From a virus: 64,000 nucleotides of DNA. Shown here piece after piece: positions 33,085 through 41,287 of the stretch. The number at the start of each line of letters is the position of its first letter. Positions within the stretch are counted from its first letter, which is position 1. The notes under the pieces are model-generated. The model saw nothing but the letters and a program-made list of their open reading frames with translations. It did not search any database and was not told the origin of the DNA. Location of the stretch: positions 31,269 through 95,268 of IMG/VR virus record IMGVR_UViG_3300003873_000004, one strand, 5' to 3'. The position numbers and the translations under genes are program-made.

Positions 33085-33333
33085 ATGCCACCAGTTTTAT
33101 ATAATCATACATCAGGCTCAATCGAAAATGGAGTTCCCGTAGTTCCAAACGATTTGACACTTTTACCAAAATTTCGAGGTCTGTACGTTGGCGTCACCGG
33201 CAATATCGTAATACAGCATGTCTCTGGCGTCAGCGTAACATATATGGCGGTTCCTGTTGGCTTGTTACCCGTCGCTGGGTATCGAGTAATGGCAACCGGA
33301 ACTACTGCCGCCAGCCTTGTCGCTCTGTATTAA
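33085..33333 (+). CDS. Spike base protein (RCAP_rcc01079-like family)
   Basis: 82 residues. The family pattern of head-spike base proteins is seen: PNDLTLLPKFRGLYVGVTGN, then VSVTYMAVPVGLLPVAGYRV and ATGTTAASLVALY at the end. Such proteins anchor spikes or fibres on capsids of phages and gene transfer agents. The fibre-like gene follows. Confidence 0.75.
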   Translation: MPPVLYNHTSGSIENGVPVVPNDLTLLPKFRGLYVGVTGNIVIQHVSGVSVTYMAVPVGLLPVAGYRVMATGTTAASLVALY

Positions 33334-33336
33334 TTC

Positions 33337-35241
33337 ATGTTTGGACTTGGATTAAGTTTCACTGGATTAACATTATTGAAAGGTGGGTGTTCGTGTGTAT
33401 TCCGCCACAACTTCCTCACCATGTCCGACACCCACGGCAACGTAGCTGGCACAGCATTGCGGCAGTTTGGGGCGAATGTTGTGGACTACACAGGGCAGCT
33501 AATTGCTGTTCCTGCTGATACGCAGCGGGTTACTGGTGGGCATTTTGTTGAGAATCTTGTGCCGTTTAGTGAGGATTGGACTAATGCGTACTGGACTACC
33601 TATACATCAGGTGGCGGAACCATAACAGTTAGTGCCGATAAGAAGTCGATAACCTTTGACGCTCCAGTTGGTGCAAGGGCGTTTATAAATCTTAGTCCTG
33701 GTATCTCCGGCGATGTAATGCTACAAGTTAGTCAGGTGAAAAACTCTAGTGGAGTTGTCCATAATGCGACATTGTATATGGGCTCGGTTCATGTAGCGAC
33801 CGCTGATGTGACAGGCGTGGTGGCGTTTAGGGCCGACCCGTTAGGTGGACAGATTAGGTTTGGACTAGGCTGCAATGGTGTTGATACCATAGCACATAAC
33901 ATGTCTATGACATTACCGTCCTTGGTTAACGTCACAGGCAAACCCGCCTCCTACGTCCCGCCATACGTTCCCCGCTTAACAGCAGCACCAGCATCACAGT
34001 GGTTCGATAACACATCATCCCTAACCGTTGACCCTGTTACGCATATTGTAACAGACACGGGAGTATCACAGCCTCTTCACCCATCCCGCACCTACCTCGG
34101 CGAAAAGTTGTACCTATCCGTAGTGAAGTACACCACGGCTACAGTTGTTCCAGTTGGCGGCTCTATGTATGACGCTGGGCGTTGGTACACCTCGGCTAAC
34201 GGTGGCACTACAAGCGGTGTTTCATTGTTAGCTGATACTGGTGTGACTGATTGGGTGGATAATGGGCTTTACAACCCTGAGTTTGGGCATCTGCTGGAGA
34301 GGCAGAGTACGAATAGGCATCCATCACCACAAGACCAGTCGGCACTAACTGGATGGACAGCAGGCACAACAGTAATAGCCAATAATGTGAATCTCACCAG
34401 TGCTGGTGCTTATCACTATGGGGAAATAAACGGCTTAACTATCGGAACATCTTATACTGGAAAGATACGTATGAGGTCACTCGATGGTAAGGCACAGGTG
34501 GGTCTGTCATTCTATAATGGTGCTACCTACCAGGCTCTTAAATGTATGCTCACAACAGCCTATCAAGACTTTGAAATACCAAATGTAACCATAGCAGGGG
34601 CACCTGTTATTTTTGGGCTTGATAACCGTGCCGCTGCACCGCAACAAGGCGATGGGACTACAACAGGGACAATAGATGTGGAGTTTGCACAGGTTGAATC
34701 TGGCTCAACATCCACGTCATTCATCAACGGCACCCGCTACGAAGAAGGCGGCATGGTGGCATATCCTACAGCCGCCCCTGCCTTCGCTGGCAAGGGCTTC
34801 CCTCAAGCGGCTGGTACGCTGTTAGCTAGTATGGTGGCGCAGCATGATTTGAGTGCACATGGGAATACAAATGATGCACTTATTACTACTGATACGAATT
34901 GGGATGCTATTCTTGGACAAGGGTGGACTCAGGGTATCTTCTCAAGTGATTCAAGAACAAACAACTCGCTATGGATGTCTACCCCATACCTACGCGGCGA
35001 GACAGTAGAATTTACAACACAGTGGGATGACAGCGTTCCTCAGTTCCGCGTTGGCTATCGTATTGCCGACAGGGGCATGGCTTGGACGTACAGCGTATAT
35101 CAACCATATGATGGTGCTTTCACCGATACTGGCTTCTTCAAGGCTCTAGCCGCCGGCACGCTTGGCTGGGCTATCCGCAACTGGATTGTATGGGACAGAC
35201 AGCTAACCGATGCCGAAATGGCAGGAGTGATAACAAAGTGA
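33337..35241 (+). CDS. Large fibre/spike-like surface protein
   Basis: 634 residues, rich in Gly, Ser, Thr and Ala. Two lectin-like beta modules are suggested: one around NLVPFSEDWTNAYWTTYTS (about 84) and one around TNRHPSPQDQSALTGW (about 325), each ending in a segment like VESGSTSTSFINGTRYE. The C-terminal IRNWIVWDRQLTDAEMAG resembles concanavalin A-like lectin/laminin G-like ends of phage fibres. Base composition is clearly richer in G and C than elsewhere, suggesting transfer. Likely receptor binding. Confidence 0.72.
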   Translation: MFGLGLSFTGLTLLKGGCSCVFRHNFLTMSDTHGNVAGTALRQFGANVVDYTGQLIAVPADTQRVTGGHFVENLVPFSEDWTNAYWTTYTSGGGTITVSADKKSITFDAPVGARAFINLSPGISGDVMLQVSQVKNSSGVVHNATLYMGSVHVATADVTGVVAFRADPLGGQIRFGLGCNGVDTIAHNMSMTLPSLVNVTGKPASYVPPYVPRLTAAPASQWFDNTSSLTVDPVTHIVTDTGVSQPLHPSRTYLGEKLYLSVVKYTTATVVPVGGSMYDAGRWYTSANGGTTSGVSLLADTGVTDWVDNGLYNPEFGHLLERQSTNRHPSPQDQSALTGWTAGTTVIANNVNLTSAGAYHYGEINGLTIGTSYTGKIRMRSLDGKAQVGLSFYNGATYQALKCMLTTAYQDFEIPNVTIAGAPVIFGLDNRAAAPQQGDGTTTGTIDVEFAQVESGSTSTSFINGTRYEEGGMVAYPTAAPAFAGKGFPQAAGTLLASMVAQHDLSAHGNTNDALITTDTNWDAILGQGWTQGIFSSDSRTNNSLWMSTPYLRGETVEFTTQWDDSVPQFRVGYRIADRGMAWTYSVYQPYDGAFTDTGFFKALAAGTLGWAIRNWIVWDRQLTDAEMAGVITK

Positions 35242-35708
35242 ATATCCTACTCGTAATATCAGCACCAAACACACTAAGCCTTGCCCTGCCACCGGCAGAC
35301 AAGAATGGAAAGACTACTGCTACACCAGCGCAGATAGCCATACATGACGACTTGATGAGCATAGACGCCCAGTGGACATTGTGTGGTGCTACTGCTACCC
35401 GTAACATGTTCGTTGTCGGTACGAGATCACAGACGCTAGCGGAAGCGGAAGCACTGATAGCCAAGCATCATCTTCCGTTGCGTATACTACATGCTCAGGA
35501 TGCGTTCAGCGTTACCGCGCCAGACCCAGCTGATGCCACCAAGACGATCACTACAACGACAGTACATAAGCAAGGCGTACATTCAACACTGCTCGGCTAC
35601 ATGCCAGCCGTTGTAACGTATAACCCTGATGGCACAGTGAAGACGACAGCTAAAGCTACAGCCGTAACATTGCCAAGCGCACAGGGGCAAGCACCATGGC
35701 ACGTCTAA
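35238..35708 (+). CDS. Protein of unknown function downstream of the fibre gene
   Basis: 156 residues from GTG at 35238, which overlaps the fibre stop (GTGA) and has GGAGTG upstream. Ala- and Thr-rich (LAEAEALIAKHHLPLRIL, then TKTITTTTVHKQG). It may be a fibre assembly chaperone or accessory by position; no family recognised. Confidence 0.68.
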   Translation: MNILLVISAPNTLSLALPPADKNGKTTATPAQIAIHDDLMSIDAQWTLCGATATRNMFVVGTRSQTLAEAEALIAKHHLPLRILHAQDAFSVTAPDPADATKTITTTTVHKQGVHSTLLGYMPAVVTYNPDGTVKTTAKATAVTLPSAQGQAPWHV

Positions 35709-35830
35709 TAGCAGTAATAATTATAGCCTTCTTATGCGGGTGCCATCACCCCACGCCGTTTCAAACTGGTGTAGAGAAACCATCTCCCCACGGTTGTATT
35801 GAAGGCCGAAGTAGAGGAGTAGATTGCTAA
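35696..35830 (+). CDS. Small lipoprotein (Rz1/o-spanin-like candidate)
   Basis: 44 residues. A hydrophobic signal with a lipobox (LIAVIIIAFLCGC) precedes HHPTPFQTG. Short lipoproteins with Pro near the lipobox in a lysis region are often outer-membrane spanins. It overlaps both neighbours, which supports translation. No inner-membrane partner is evident next to it. Confidence 0.6.
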   Translation: MARLIAVIIIAFLCGCHHPTPFQTGVEKPSPHGCIEGRSRGVDC

Positions 35831-36207
35831 TGACGTTATGGAATAGACTAAACGAAATACAGGCAGATGTGCTGGGTAGATTCACTTATGTTTGTGACTG
35901 TGACAATCCACTAGAATTTAATCGAGTTGAATACTGGCAGGACGTCGAGCATCTAAATGGTGCTATACATGGTGACTGTGAGGATTTTGCTCTGGCCTGT
36001 CGTAAACTGTGTAGAGAAAAGAAAATTAGTACTCGTCTAGTCTATTGTTATACAGAGAAAAATGCCGGCCACTTAGTGTTGGAATCTGATGGTTGGATAT
36101 TAGATTGTCGGCAGAAAGAACCTGTAGCGAGGGACGATCTTCCATACAAGTGGGTTAGAATCTCTGGATATGAAACCGGCGACCCTTGGCACGAAATAAA
36201 GGAGTAA
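35830..36207 (+). CDS. Transglutaminase-like cysteine protease
   Basis: 125 residues from ATG at 35830 (TAATG overlap). The catalytic triad of the bacterial transglutaminase-like fold is seen: Cys in HGDCEDFALACRKL, His in AGHLVLESDGW and Asp in ILDCRQ. Function in phages is unknown; perhaps virion or host peptide processing. Confidence 0.82.
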   Translation: MTLWNRLNEIQADVLGRFTYVCDCDNPLEFNRVEYWQDVEHLNGAIHGDCEDFALACRKLCREKKISTRLVYCYTEKNAGHLVLESDGWILDCRQKEPVARDDLPYKWVRISGYETGDPWHEIKE

Positions 36208-36212
36208 TTCAA

Positions 36213-36593
36213 ATGAGCAGTTTCACAACACCACTGATAGTCAAGATTCACGTCAAAAATCCACAAGAACGGGAAATATATGTTCCGTTCACCTATGTTA
36301 CAAACGACGGAAGAACAATTACAGCACCAAAGGGGTTCTTCACTAATTTCGCTTCTACTCCAAAGTTTTTGTGGGAATTTTTGCCGCCGTTAGATCATTA
36401 TGGTAAAGCAGCAGTTATTCATGATTATCTATATCGAACTCCTGGACTCGGCTATACTAAAGCGGAGTCCGATCTAATTCTAAAAGAAGCATGCGAAAAT
36501 CTTGGTGTGAAGAAATGGAAGATCGACGCGCTATATTACGCGGTGAAATTGTTTGGATTTCACGCATGGAACAAACAGAGGAAATTCAAATGA
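36213..36593 (+). CDS. DUF1353 family phage protein
   Basis: 126 residues from ATG at 36213, behind AAGGAG. Family motifs are VPKGFFTNFASTP-type (APKGFFTNFASTPKFLW), AAVIHDYLYRTPG and AESDLILKEACENLGV. DUF1353 proteins sit in phage tail or lysis regions; function unknown. Overlaps the endolysin by four bases. Confidence 0.85.
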   Translation: MSSFTTPLIVKIHVKNPQEREIYVPFTYVTNDGRTITAPKGFFTNFASTPKFLWEFLPPLDHYGKAAVIHDYLYRTPGLGYTKAESDLILKEACENLGVKKWKIDALYYAVKLFGFHAWNKQRKFK

Positions 36594-37006
36594 CTAAAAT
36601 AGAAAAACTGTTAGAAAAACATGAAGGCCGTCGTAATATGGCATACAAAGACAGCAAAGGCATCTGGACAATTGGTATTGGTCATAATCTCGAAGCGAAT
36701 TCTATTCCCGATGAAGCGGTCAGCATTATTTTTGCCGCAGACAAAGCTAATGTAGATTCGGATATTTCAAATAGCTTTCCTTGGTATTCTTCGTTAGACG
36801 AAGTTCGTCAAGGCGTAGTTGTAGATGTTGTTTTCAACATGGGGTTGCCTCGTTTCAAGGGATTTAAGAATACTATTCGATATATCAAGCAAGGAGATTA
36901 TGATAAAGCGGCAGACGAATTATTAGACAGTGATGCTGCACGCGATCTACCAAAAAGATATAATGAATTATCCGAAATGATGCGTACTGGAGAATGGCAA
37001 TTTTAG
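36590..37006 (+). CDS. T4-type lysozyme (GH24 endolysin)
   Basis: 138 residues. The start LLEKHEGRRNMAYKDSKGIW carries the catalytic Glu, with WTIGIGHN following; the ending segment VFNMGLPRFKGFKNT matches GH24 muramidases. It has no signal peptide, so release probably needs a holin, which I could not identify with certainty. Confidence 0.93.
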   Translation: MTKIEKLLEKHEGRRNMAYKDSKGIWTIGIGHNLEANSIPDEAVSIIFAADKANVDSDISNSFPWYSSLDEVRQGVVVDVVFNMGLPRFKGFKNTIRYIKQGDYDKAADELLDSDAARDLPKRYNELSEMMRTGEWQF

Positions 37007-37009
37007 TGC

Positions 37010-37038
37010 TTGACAAACGCGTAGAATAAGTTTAGTAT
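37010..37038 (+). promoter_or_regulatory. Sigma70-like promoter TTGACA-N17-TAGTAT
   Basis: Begins three bases after the lysozyme stop. Confidence 0.7.
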
Positions 37039-37071
37039 TATCGTATTGAGAGAAGTTAAGGAGATTATATC

Positions 37072-37212
37072 ATGAATTTCAAAGAGAAGATGGCTGAACA
37101 GACCAAACAAATCAAAGAGTTTTGGGCCAAGCATACAGAGTTCACTATTGACGAAGCAGCAGCCATTTGGATTATTGAAAATGCCGAAACCTTTTCAAAG
37201 GAGAACGCATGA
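37072..37212 (+). CDS. Small helical protein, unknown function
   Basis: 46 residues (MNFKEKMAEQTKQIKEFWAK). Promoter, AAGGAG site and overlap with the next gene support it. Confidence 0.62.
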   Translation: MNFKEKMAEQTKQIKEFWAKHTEFTIDEAAAIWIIENAETFSKENA

Positions 37213-37349
37213 TCATTCCAATCAAAAATGAACTACTAATCGCAGCAACAAAGAAAGAATCAAAAATCAACGAATATGTTGTGGGCGGATTTGCTCTGAT
37301 GTTTGCGTCAGCTATGATTGTTCTTGCTTTCATTGGATGGATTAGCTAA
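37209..37349 (+). CDS. Small single-span membrane protein
   Basis: 46 residues with one C-terminal membrane segment (YVVGGFALMFASAMIVLAFI). A holin-like or inhibitor role is possible by position after the lysozyme, but not supported by any motif. Confidence 0.6.
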   Translation: MIIPIKNELLIAATKKESKINEYVVGGFALMFASAMIVLAFIGWIS

Positions 37350-37357
37350 ACATTTGC

Positions 37358-37386
37358 TTGACAAGAGCATAAAATAAGTTTAGTAT
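37358..37386 (+). promoter_or_regulatory. Sigma70-like promoter TTGACA-N17-TAGTAT
   Basis: Near copy of the promoter at 37010, including the downstream TATCGTATTGAGAGAAG block. Confidence 0.7.
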
Positions 37387-37419
37387 TATCGTATTGAGAG
37401 AAGTTAAGGAGAAATAATT

Positions 37420-37815
37420 ATGAGAACACCAAATTTATTTAACATCAAGAAGTACGTTTCCAACAACTGTTATAGTCTTTTGTCGTATAGTTCTTCGTTC
37501 AAGGCTAATATTCTTAGTGGAATGTTTGATTTTGAAAAGGAAGATGCGCCCATATGGGCCGGCCCTTGGGGAGAGACTGGCGTTATCATGTTGCTTGATG
37601 ACGAAACCAACTCAAATGATCTAGAAGACGGTTACGAATCAGAAGGATACGCATCAATGGCAATGCCATATAGGATTTATCTGGCTGGTACCGATGATGT
37701 TTCATACTCAAAGGTATTTGCTACAATTGAAGATATGTATGACTGTGCTTGCTCGTTAGTAGAAACACCAACGCAGAAGCATATGTCAGAACTTGGTTTT
37801 GTGTTTACTAATTAA
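37420..37815 (+). CDS. Protein of unknown function
   Basis: 131 residues (MRTPNLFNIKKYVSNNCYSL, APIWAGPWGETGVIM). Acidic; no family recognised. Promoter and AAGGAG site precede it. Confidence 0.7.
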   Translation: MRTPNLFNIKKYVSNNCYSLLSYSSSFKANILSGMFDFEKEDAPIWAGPWGETGVIMLLDDETNSNDLEDGYESEGYASMAMPYRIYLAGTDDVSYSKVFATIEDMYDCACSLVETPTQKHMSELGFVFTN

Positions 37816-37829
37816 AAGGAGATTTCATT

Positions 37830-37952
37830 ATGACGGAACTTGAAGAATTAGAACGCTTGTTGGAAACGGAACAGATGAAGGTTGAACCTGATCTTGATTT
37901 GATTAGGGAATTAGAACAGGAAATCGATGAGGCGCAAAATGACTGTTTCTGA
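37830..37952 (+). CDS. Small acidic helical protein
   Basis: 40 residues (MTELEELERLLETEQMKVEP), one charged helix. AAGGAG precedes; overlaps the next gene. Confidence 0.6.
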   Translation: MTELEELERLLETEQMKVEPDLDLIRELEQEIDEAQNDCF

Positions 37953-38097
37953 ACTCATAGAAAAACTAAATACTTATCTACCCAGCGATGAAGTTGTCGT
38001 TTTTGCTTCGGGTGATATGTACAAGCCTGAAGAAGTAGTTAGATTCGATACATCTGTTGTAGAAATTGGATGTGGATGGGCTACAATAGAAGATTAG
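37939..38097 (+). CDS. Small protein, unknown function
   Basis: 52 residues (MTVSELIEKLNTYLPSDEVV). The plan helix - PSDEVVVFASG - CGWATIED resembles small phage proteins of unknown role. Confidence 0.62.
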   Translation: MTVSELIEKLNTYLPSDEVVVFASGDMYKPEEVVRFDTSVVEIGCGWATIED

Positions 38098-38100
38098 TTT

Positions 38101-38238
38101 AGAGTGATTCCTTAGTCGGGAATTACAGTAAGCGGAGCAGACCAGAAACAATCATTGCTCGCGGCGCAGGGAACTAGGCATGCTTCGGTTGTTGAATGTC
38201 AGTGAAGTTTCAATCGGTGGGGATTGAAATACCAATTT
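38101..38238 (+). ncRNA. Structured RNA candidate upstream of the tmRNA
   Basis: No reading frame. Three hairpins can be drawn: ATTCC/GGAAT, GAGCA/TGCTC, and TTTCAATC-GGTGG-GGATTGAAA just before the tmRNA. It may be part of the tmRNA precursor or a separate RNA; the family is not recognised. Confidence 0.4.
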
Positions 38239-38240
38239 AT

Positions 38241-38598
38241 GGGGGTGACTTAGATTCGACCGAGATCAAGATGTTTTAGTAAGCACACAGGAATAGATGG
38301 CGCCTTAATGCCAACAAAGCTCTTAACTGCAGCGAACGCCTCAAATATTTTGCGGGCAGCCGCTTAATCATTTCTGATAGTAATGCCAGTCGTGCTATCT
38401 CATGAAATGTCAAATTTAGACTGGCTAAGTTGATGACGTTTTTTCAAGTCATCGAACGAAAAACATAGAAATGATACGCCATGATCGATTTTGATATATT
38501 TCAGATTGTGGTCAAAGGTTATAAAATATGTCTAAGTGTGTAGAAAGCTTTAATTGACGATGCTCGATACAGGGGTGCAAATCCCCTCACCTTCACCA
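38241..38598 (+). ncRNA. ssrA: Phage tmRNA (ssrA)
   Basis: 358 nt. The 5' end GGGGGTG pairs with CACCTTC near the 3' end to form a tRNA-like acceptor, followed by encoded ACCA. The T-arm is AGGGG-TGCAAAT-CCCCT and the 5' segment reads GACTTAGATTCGACCGAG, as in bacterial tmRNAs. A resume frame GCA GCG AAC ... GCT TAA codes for A-A-N-A-S-N-I-L-R-A-A-A and is preceded by TTAACT, like the usual UAGUC. A phage tmRNA could rescue stalled ribosomes or tag host proteins for proteolysis. Confidence 0.87.
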
Positions 38599-38601
38599 TT
38601 A

Positions 38602-38618
38602 TGGGGTTCTTAGAACCC
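38602..38618 (+). terminator. Hairpin after the tmRNA
   Basis: GGGGTTC-TTA-GAACCCC stem-loop four bases after the CCA end; no U-run follows, so it may be a processing signal or a Rho-independent-like pause. Confidence 0.45.
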
Positions 38619-38638
38619 CACCAGAACATAGGAGAAAT

Positions 38639-39187
38639 ATGAAGTCGTTTAATGAATCGTCGTTGTCCAGAGTATGGCAGCATTTCAAAAACGATGATCG
38701 AACTGTCGTTGTTCTAACTTCGTCAAGAGAAGGCATGCTTGACACTGATGTGATCAAAGGAAACAAATATATCGCCGCCAAATTACAAAATGCTGGATTT
38801 GGGTACTTCTTTGTTGAAGGTCATTTCATCGAAAATAAAGGAGATTCAGACGAAGCGAAGGCGAAAGAAGAATCCATTTTTGCCATTGCCGAAAGGGAGA
38901 AATCAAACAAGTTGATTTCTCTAGCGCATGCTTTAGCAAATAGATACAACCAAGACGCTATCATTGTGAAGGAAGGCAAAGGAGACAGTTCCATTTCATA
39001 CTTTTTGAACAAAGATAACACAAAAACGGCACTGAAAGGTAAATTGAGTCCAGGCAAGATTGGTGACTATTATACACGGCTTCATAACAATAAGAAAGCC
39101 AACACTTTTGTTTTTGAATCTGTAAAGCATACAAAAAGTTGGATAGGAAAGGCCGAAGAGTTCACACGAATGAGCAGCGTCACCTAG
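38639..39187 (+). CDS. DUF3293-like protein
   Basis: 182 residues. It shares with the protein at 40048 the start ESSLSRVW, then AKLQNAGFGYFFVEGHFIEN, an EESIFAIA segment and LANRYNQDAIIV. This looks like the DUF3293 pattern; function unknown. A ribosome binding site (AGGAG) lies just before the ATG. Confidence 0.65.
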   Translation: MKSFNESSLSRVWQHFKNDDRTVVVLTSSREGMLDTDVIKGNKYIAAKLQNAGFGYFFVEGHFIENKGDSDEAKAKEESIFAIAEREKSNKLISLAHALANRYNQDAIIVKEGKGDSSISYFLNKDNTKTALKGKLSPGKIGDYYTRLHNNKKANTFVFESVKHTKSWIGKAEEFTRMSSVT

Positions 39188-39475
39188 AAGTTTGTGAAAG
39201 CGTAAGAATGTAAACTTGTGGTTTACAAAATTGCGAATTGCCAGCGAATAACTACGCGTAGATGAAGAAACGTAAACTAACACATATTTTGAACAGTAAC
39301 AAACAAAATGTTAGAGTGCGAAACAAAGTGCTTGACAAGATCAAAGAAATAGTTTAGACTTATTGTATTGAAAGGGTGAAAATTGTTCAGGTGAACAGGC
39401 GTGCCCGCTGATGGTGGTTCGATTCCTCAAGTACACTCATTTCAGACGAAGGAAGTAGTGACGGTAATCGCAAAG
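39188..39475 (+). other. Non-coding stretch with promoter
   Basis: No gene supported. A hairpin GTAAAC-TTGTG-GTTTAC lies near 39210, and a sigma70-like promoter at 39332 (TTGACA-17-TAGACT) points at the structured RNA region. Fragments that look like T-arms (GGTTCGATTCC at about 39417) suggest decayed tRNA sequence. Confidence 0.5.
39332..39360 (+). promoter_or_regulatory. Sigma70-like promoter before the RNA region
   Basis: TTGACA, 17 bases, TAGACT with the TTATTGTATTGAAAGGG block. The next 530 bases hold no protein gene, so it probably drives RNA genes. Confidence 0.7.
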
Positions 39476-39689
39476 TGTGCGGACTGAACGGAACTTCGGT
39501 AGTGAATGTGTCACAAAAGCAAGGGCTGCTCGATGGCCAAATCGAGCGAATAAAGCACGGTAAAATCCCGTATTGGTCGCAGTTTTGTTGATTCTCCCGA
39601 TACGCTTGGACAACAGTTTATCCCATAGTTGTTCAGCGAACCAGATCGACTGCTTAGGTGCAGTGCAAAAGTCAATCTCAGTCCGCACA
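39476..39689 (+). ncRNA. Structured RNA candidate of about 214 nt
   Basis: TGTGCGGACTGA at 39476-39487 is exactly complementary to TCAGTCCGCACA at 39678-39689 and closes the whole segment. Inside are CTCGAT-GGCCAA-ATCGAG, ACGG-TAAAATC-CCGT, GGACAAC/GTTGTTC and ACTGC/GCAGT hairpins. No reading frame, and no Rfam family that I recognise. It follows a strong promoter and precedes a tRNA-like sequence. Confidence 0.6.
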
Positions 39690-39773
39690 TCGAGAGGTTG
39701 ATTGGAGTTGAGATGTGCCCTATCCCGTCAGGTTATGGGAATGATGGTTCGATGTGGGGTCAAACTGTCATTA

Positions 39774-39849
39774 GCGTCTGTAGTTTAATTAGAGGACAAA
39801 ACACTTGCCATGAGGTTAGAGATTTGGGTTCGAATCCCGGCATGACGCT
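39774..39849 (+). tRNA. Degenerate tRNA-like sequence (Gly GCC-like)
   Basis: GCGTC pairs with GACGC, the D-stem is GTTT/AAAC, and the T-arm TTGGG-TTCGAAT-CCCGG is good. The anticodon part ACACTTGCCATGAGGT cannot form a normal five-pair stem, and no CCA is encoded. It may be a decayed tRNA, or a tRNA with missing bases in this sequence. Confidence 0.4.
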
Positions 39850-39889
39850 GATTATTAAATGAAAACAACGATTATTAGGAGAATAACTA

Positions 39890-40048
39890 ATGTCACAAAA
39901 AGAATACATCGCATGGTTAGAACAGGAATTGTCTAGGTATATTGTTGGTTCTTCTGATACGATGGAAGAAATCGTAGAGAAAATAGATCATGTTCTAGAG
40001 ACGCGAAACGACTTCTTAGAGAACGAAAACTTTGAAGAGGAGTGGTAA
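39890..40048 (+). CDS. Small acidic protein, unknown function
   Basis: 52 residues (MSQKEYIAWLEQELSRYIVG), behind AGGAG. The stop overlaps the ATG of the next gene (TAATG). Confidence 0.65.
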   Translation: MSQKEYIAWLEQELSRYIVGSSDTMEEIVEKIDHVLETRNDFLENENFEEEW

Positions 40049-41133
40049 TGCCAGCATATTGGATAGATAAGAAAGGAAAATTTACAGAATCGAGAGATAA
40101 TCATATTATTTCTATCATTGCGAACCCTAAAGTGTTTGGTTTCACTCTAGCGCAATTGAAAGAAACTTATGTGAAATACGATGAACATTTTGGGGCTGAA
40201 GGCAAAGCGCGACGAGAAATCATCGATGAAGCTATCAGTCGAGGATGGATTAGAGTTCGATTATATCCTAGAACTCACTGGTCTATCACTATCGCTAAAC
40301 TTGACAAGCGTGTTCGCAATGTAATTACTGAATTTTGTCAGAATTTGATTGCTGGTAAATATCCCGCTGTTCGTAATCTCGACCAATATCAACCCGTGAA
40401 ATTTACTGCTGTGAAATCCAGACAGACTAATCAAGATTATACTGTCAAAGAAATAGCTGATGGCGAGCTATTGGACGGGAAGAAGCTGGTTGAAACCCTG
40501 TTTCTTATTGATGATTATTCGGATTTTCTTGAAGAAAGTTCGTTGTCACGTGTATGGAATCAGACCAGAAAGCATTCTGTTGGGACTATTACAGCATACA
40601 GATATGCTCGTGACTGTGGTACTGGTGAAGTTTATACGAAGAACGAGAATAAATCCCGAAATGTTGTGCTTAGAGCAAAACTTCTCAAACTCGGATATTC
40701 TATTACCAAAATCAAAGGAACATATATCGAAAATTATGGTTCATCAAAGGAAATCGAAGTGTCAGAGGAGTCCTTCTTGGTGGTTGATTTGGACGACGAC
40801 GGCAAGCTACGCACTAATCTAATCAAACTCGGAACAGAGTTCGACCAAGATTCTATCACATTTCAAGAAAATTCAAACACGGGATATTTTCTAATTTCGA
40901 CAAATAAATGTGAAAGTGGATATCCGGGTCATGGAAAGATCGGAGTTATCAAGAAGCTTGGCAAAACGATGTTCGGTAAGAAAGGTGAGTTTTTCTCAAA
41001 AGTGAACGGACGGCCATTCGTGTTTGAAGAAGTTGGCGAACATTTGATCAATTTTTCAGATTTAGAAATTTCCGGAAAGCGTGGTGTTGTAGAATGGTCT
41101 AAGAAGAGTGGACAATCTGCGTGTTCGATTTAG
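40048..41133 (+). CDS. DUF3293-like protein with N-terminal domain
   Basis: 361 residues from ATG at 40048. The N-terminal half (MPAYWIDKKGKFTESRDNHI) is of unknown type; the C-terminal half is a paralogue of 38639: EESSLSRVWNQTRKHS, LLKLGYSITKIKGTYIEN and FDQDSITFQEN. GAGGAG precedes the ATG. The two paralogues flank the RNA genes. Confidence 0.68.
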   Translation: MPAYWIDKKGKFTESRDNHIISIIANPKVFGFTLAQLKETYVKYDEHFGAEGKARREIIDEAISRGWIRVRLYPRTHWSITIAKLDKRVRNVITEFCQNLIAGKYPAVRNLDQYQPVKFTAVKSRQTNQDYTVKEIADGELLDGKKLVETLFLIDDYSDFLEESSLSRVWNQTRKHSVGTITAYRYARDCGTGEVYTKNENKSRNVVLRAKLLKLGYSITKIKGTYIENYGSSKEIEVSEESFLVVDLDDDGKLRTNLIKLGTEFDQDSITFQENSNTGYFLISTNKCESGYPGHGKIGVIKKLGKTMFGKKGEFFSKVNGRPFVFEEVGEHLINFSDLEISGKRGVVEWSKKSGQSACSI

Positions 41134-41158
41134 CAAAAGAACCAACAACGAAGGAGAA

Positions 41159-41287
41159 ATGAACATGGCGGATGCATCGGGTGCTCCATCAGAACTATTT
41201 TTAGTTGTAAGCAGTAGAGCGACATTGTTCCCTGGCACTATTGGGATCCACACTTACAAAAATTCACGCATTAAAAATGTCAACTGA
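41159..41287 (+). CDS. Small protein, unknown function
   Basis: 42 residues (MNMADASGAPSELFLVVSSR) behind a good AAGGAG site. No family recognised. Confidence 0.45.
   Translation: MNMADASGAPSELFLVVSSRATLFPGTIGIHTYKNSRIKNVN

Noticed and set aside
39357-39475. A second tRNA near 39380-39440
   Set aside because: Only a T-arm-like GGTTCGATTCC is present; no acceptor stem can be formed.
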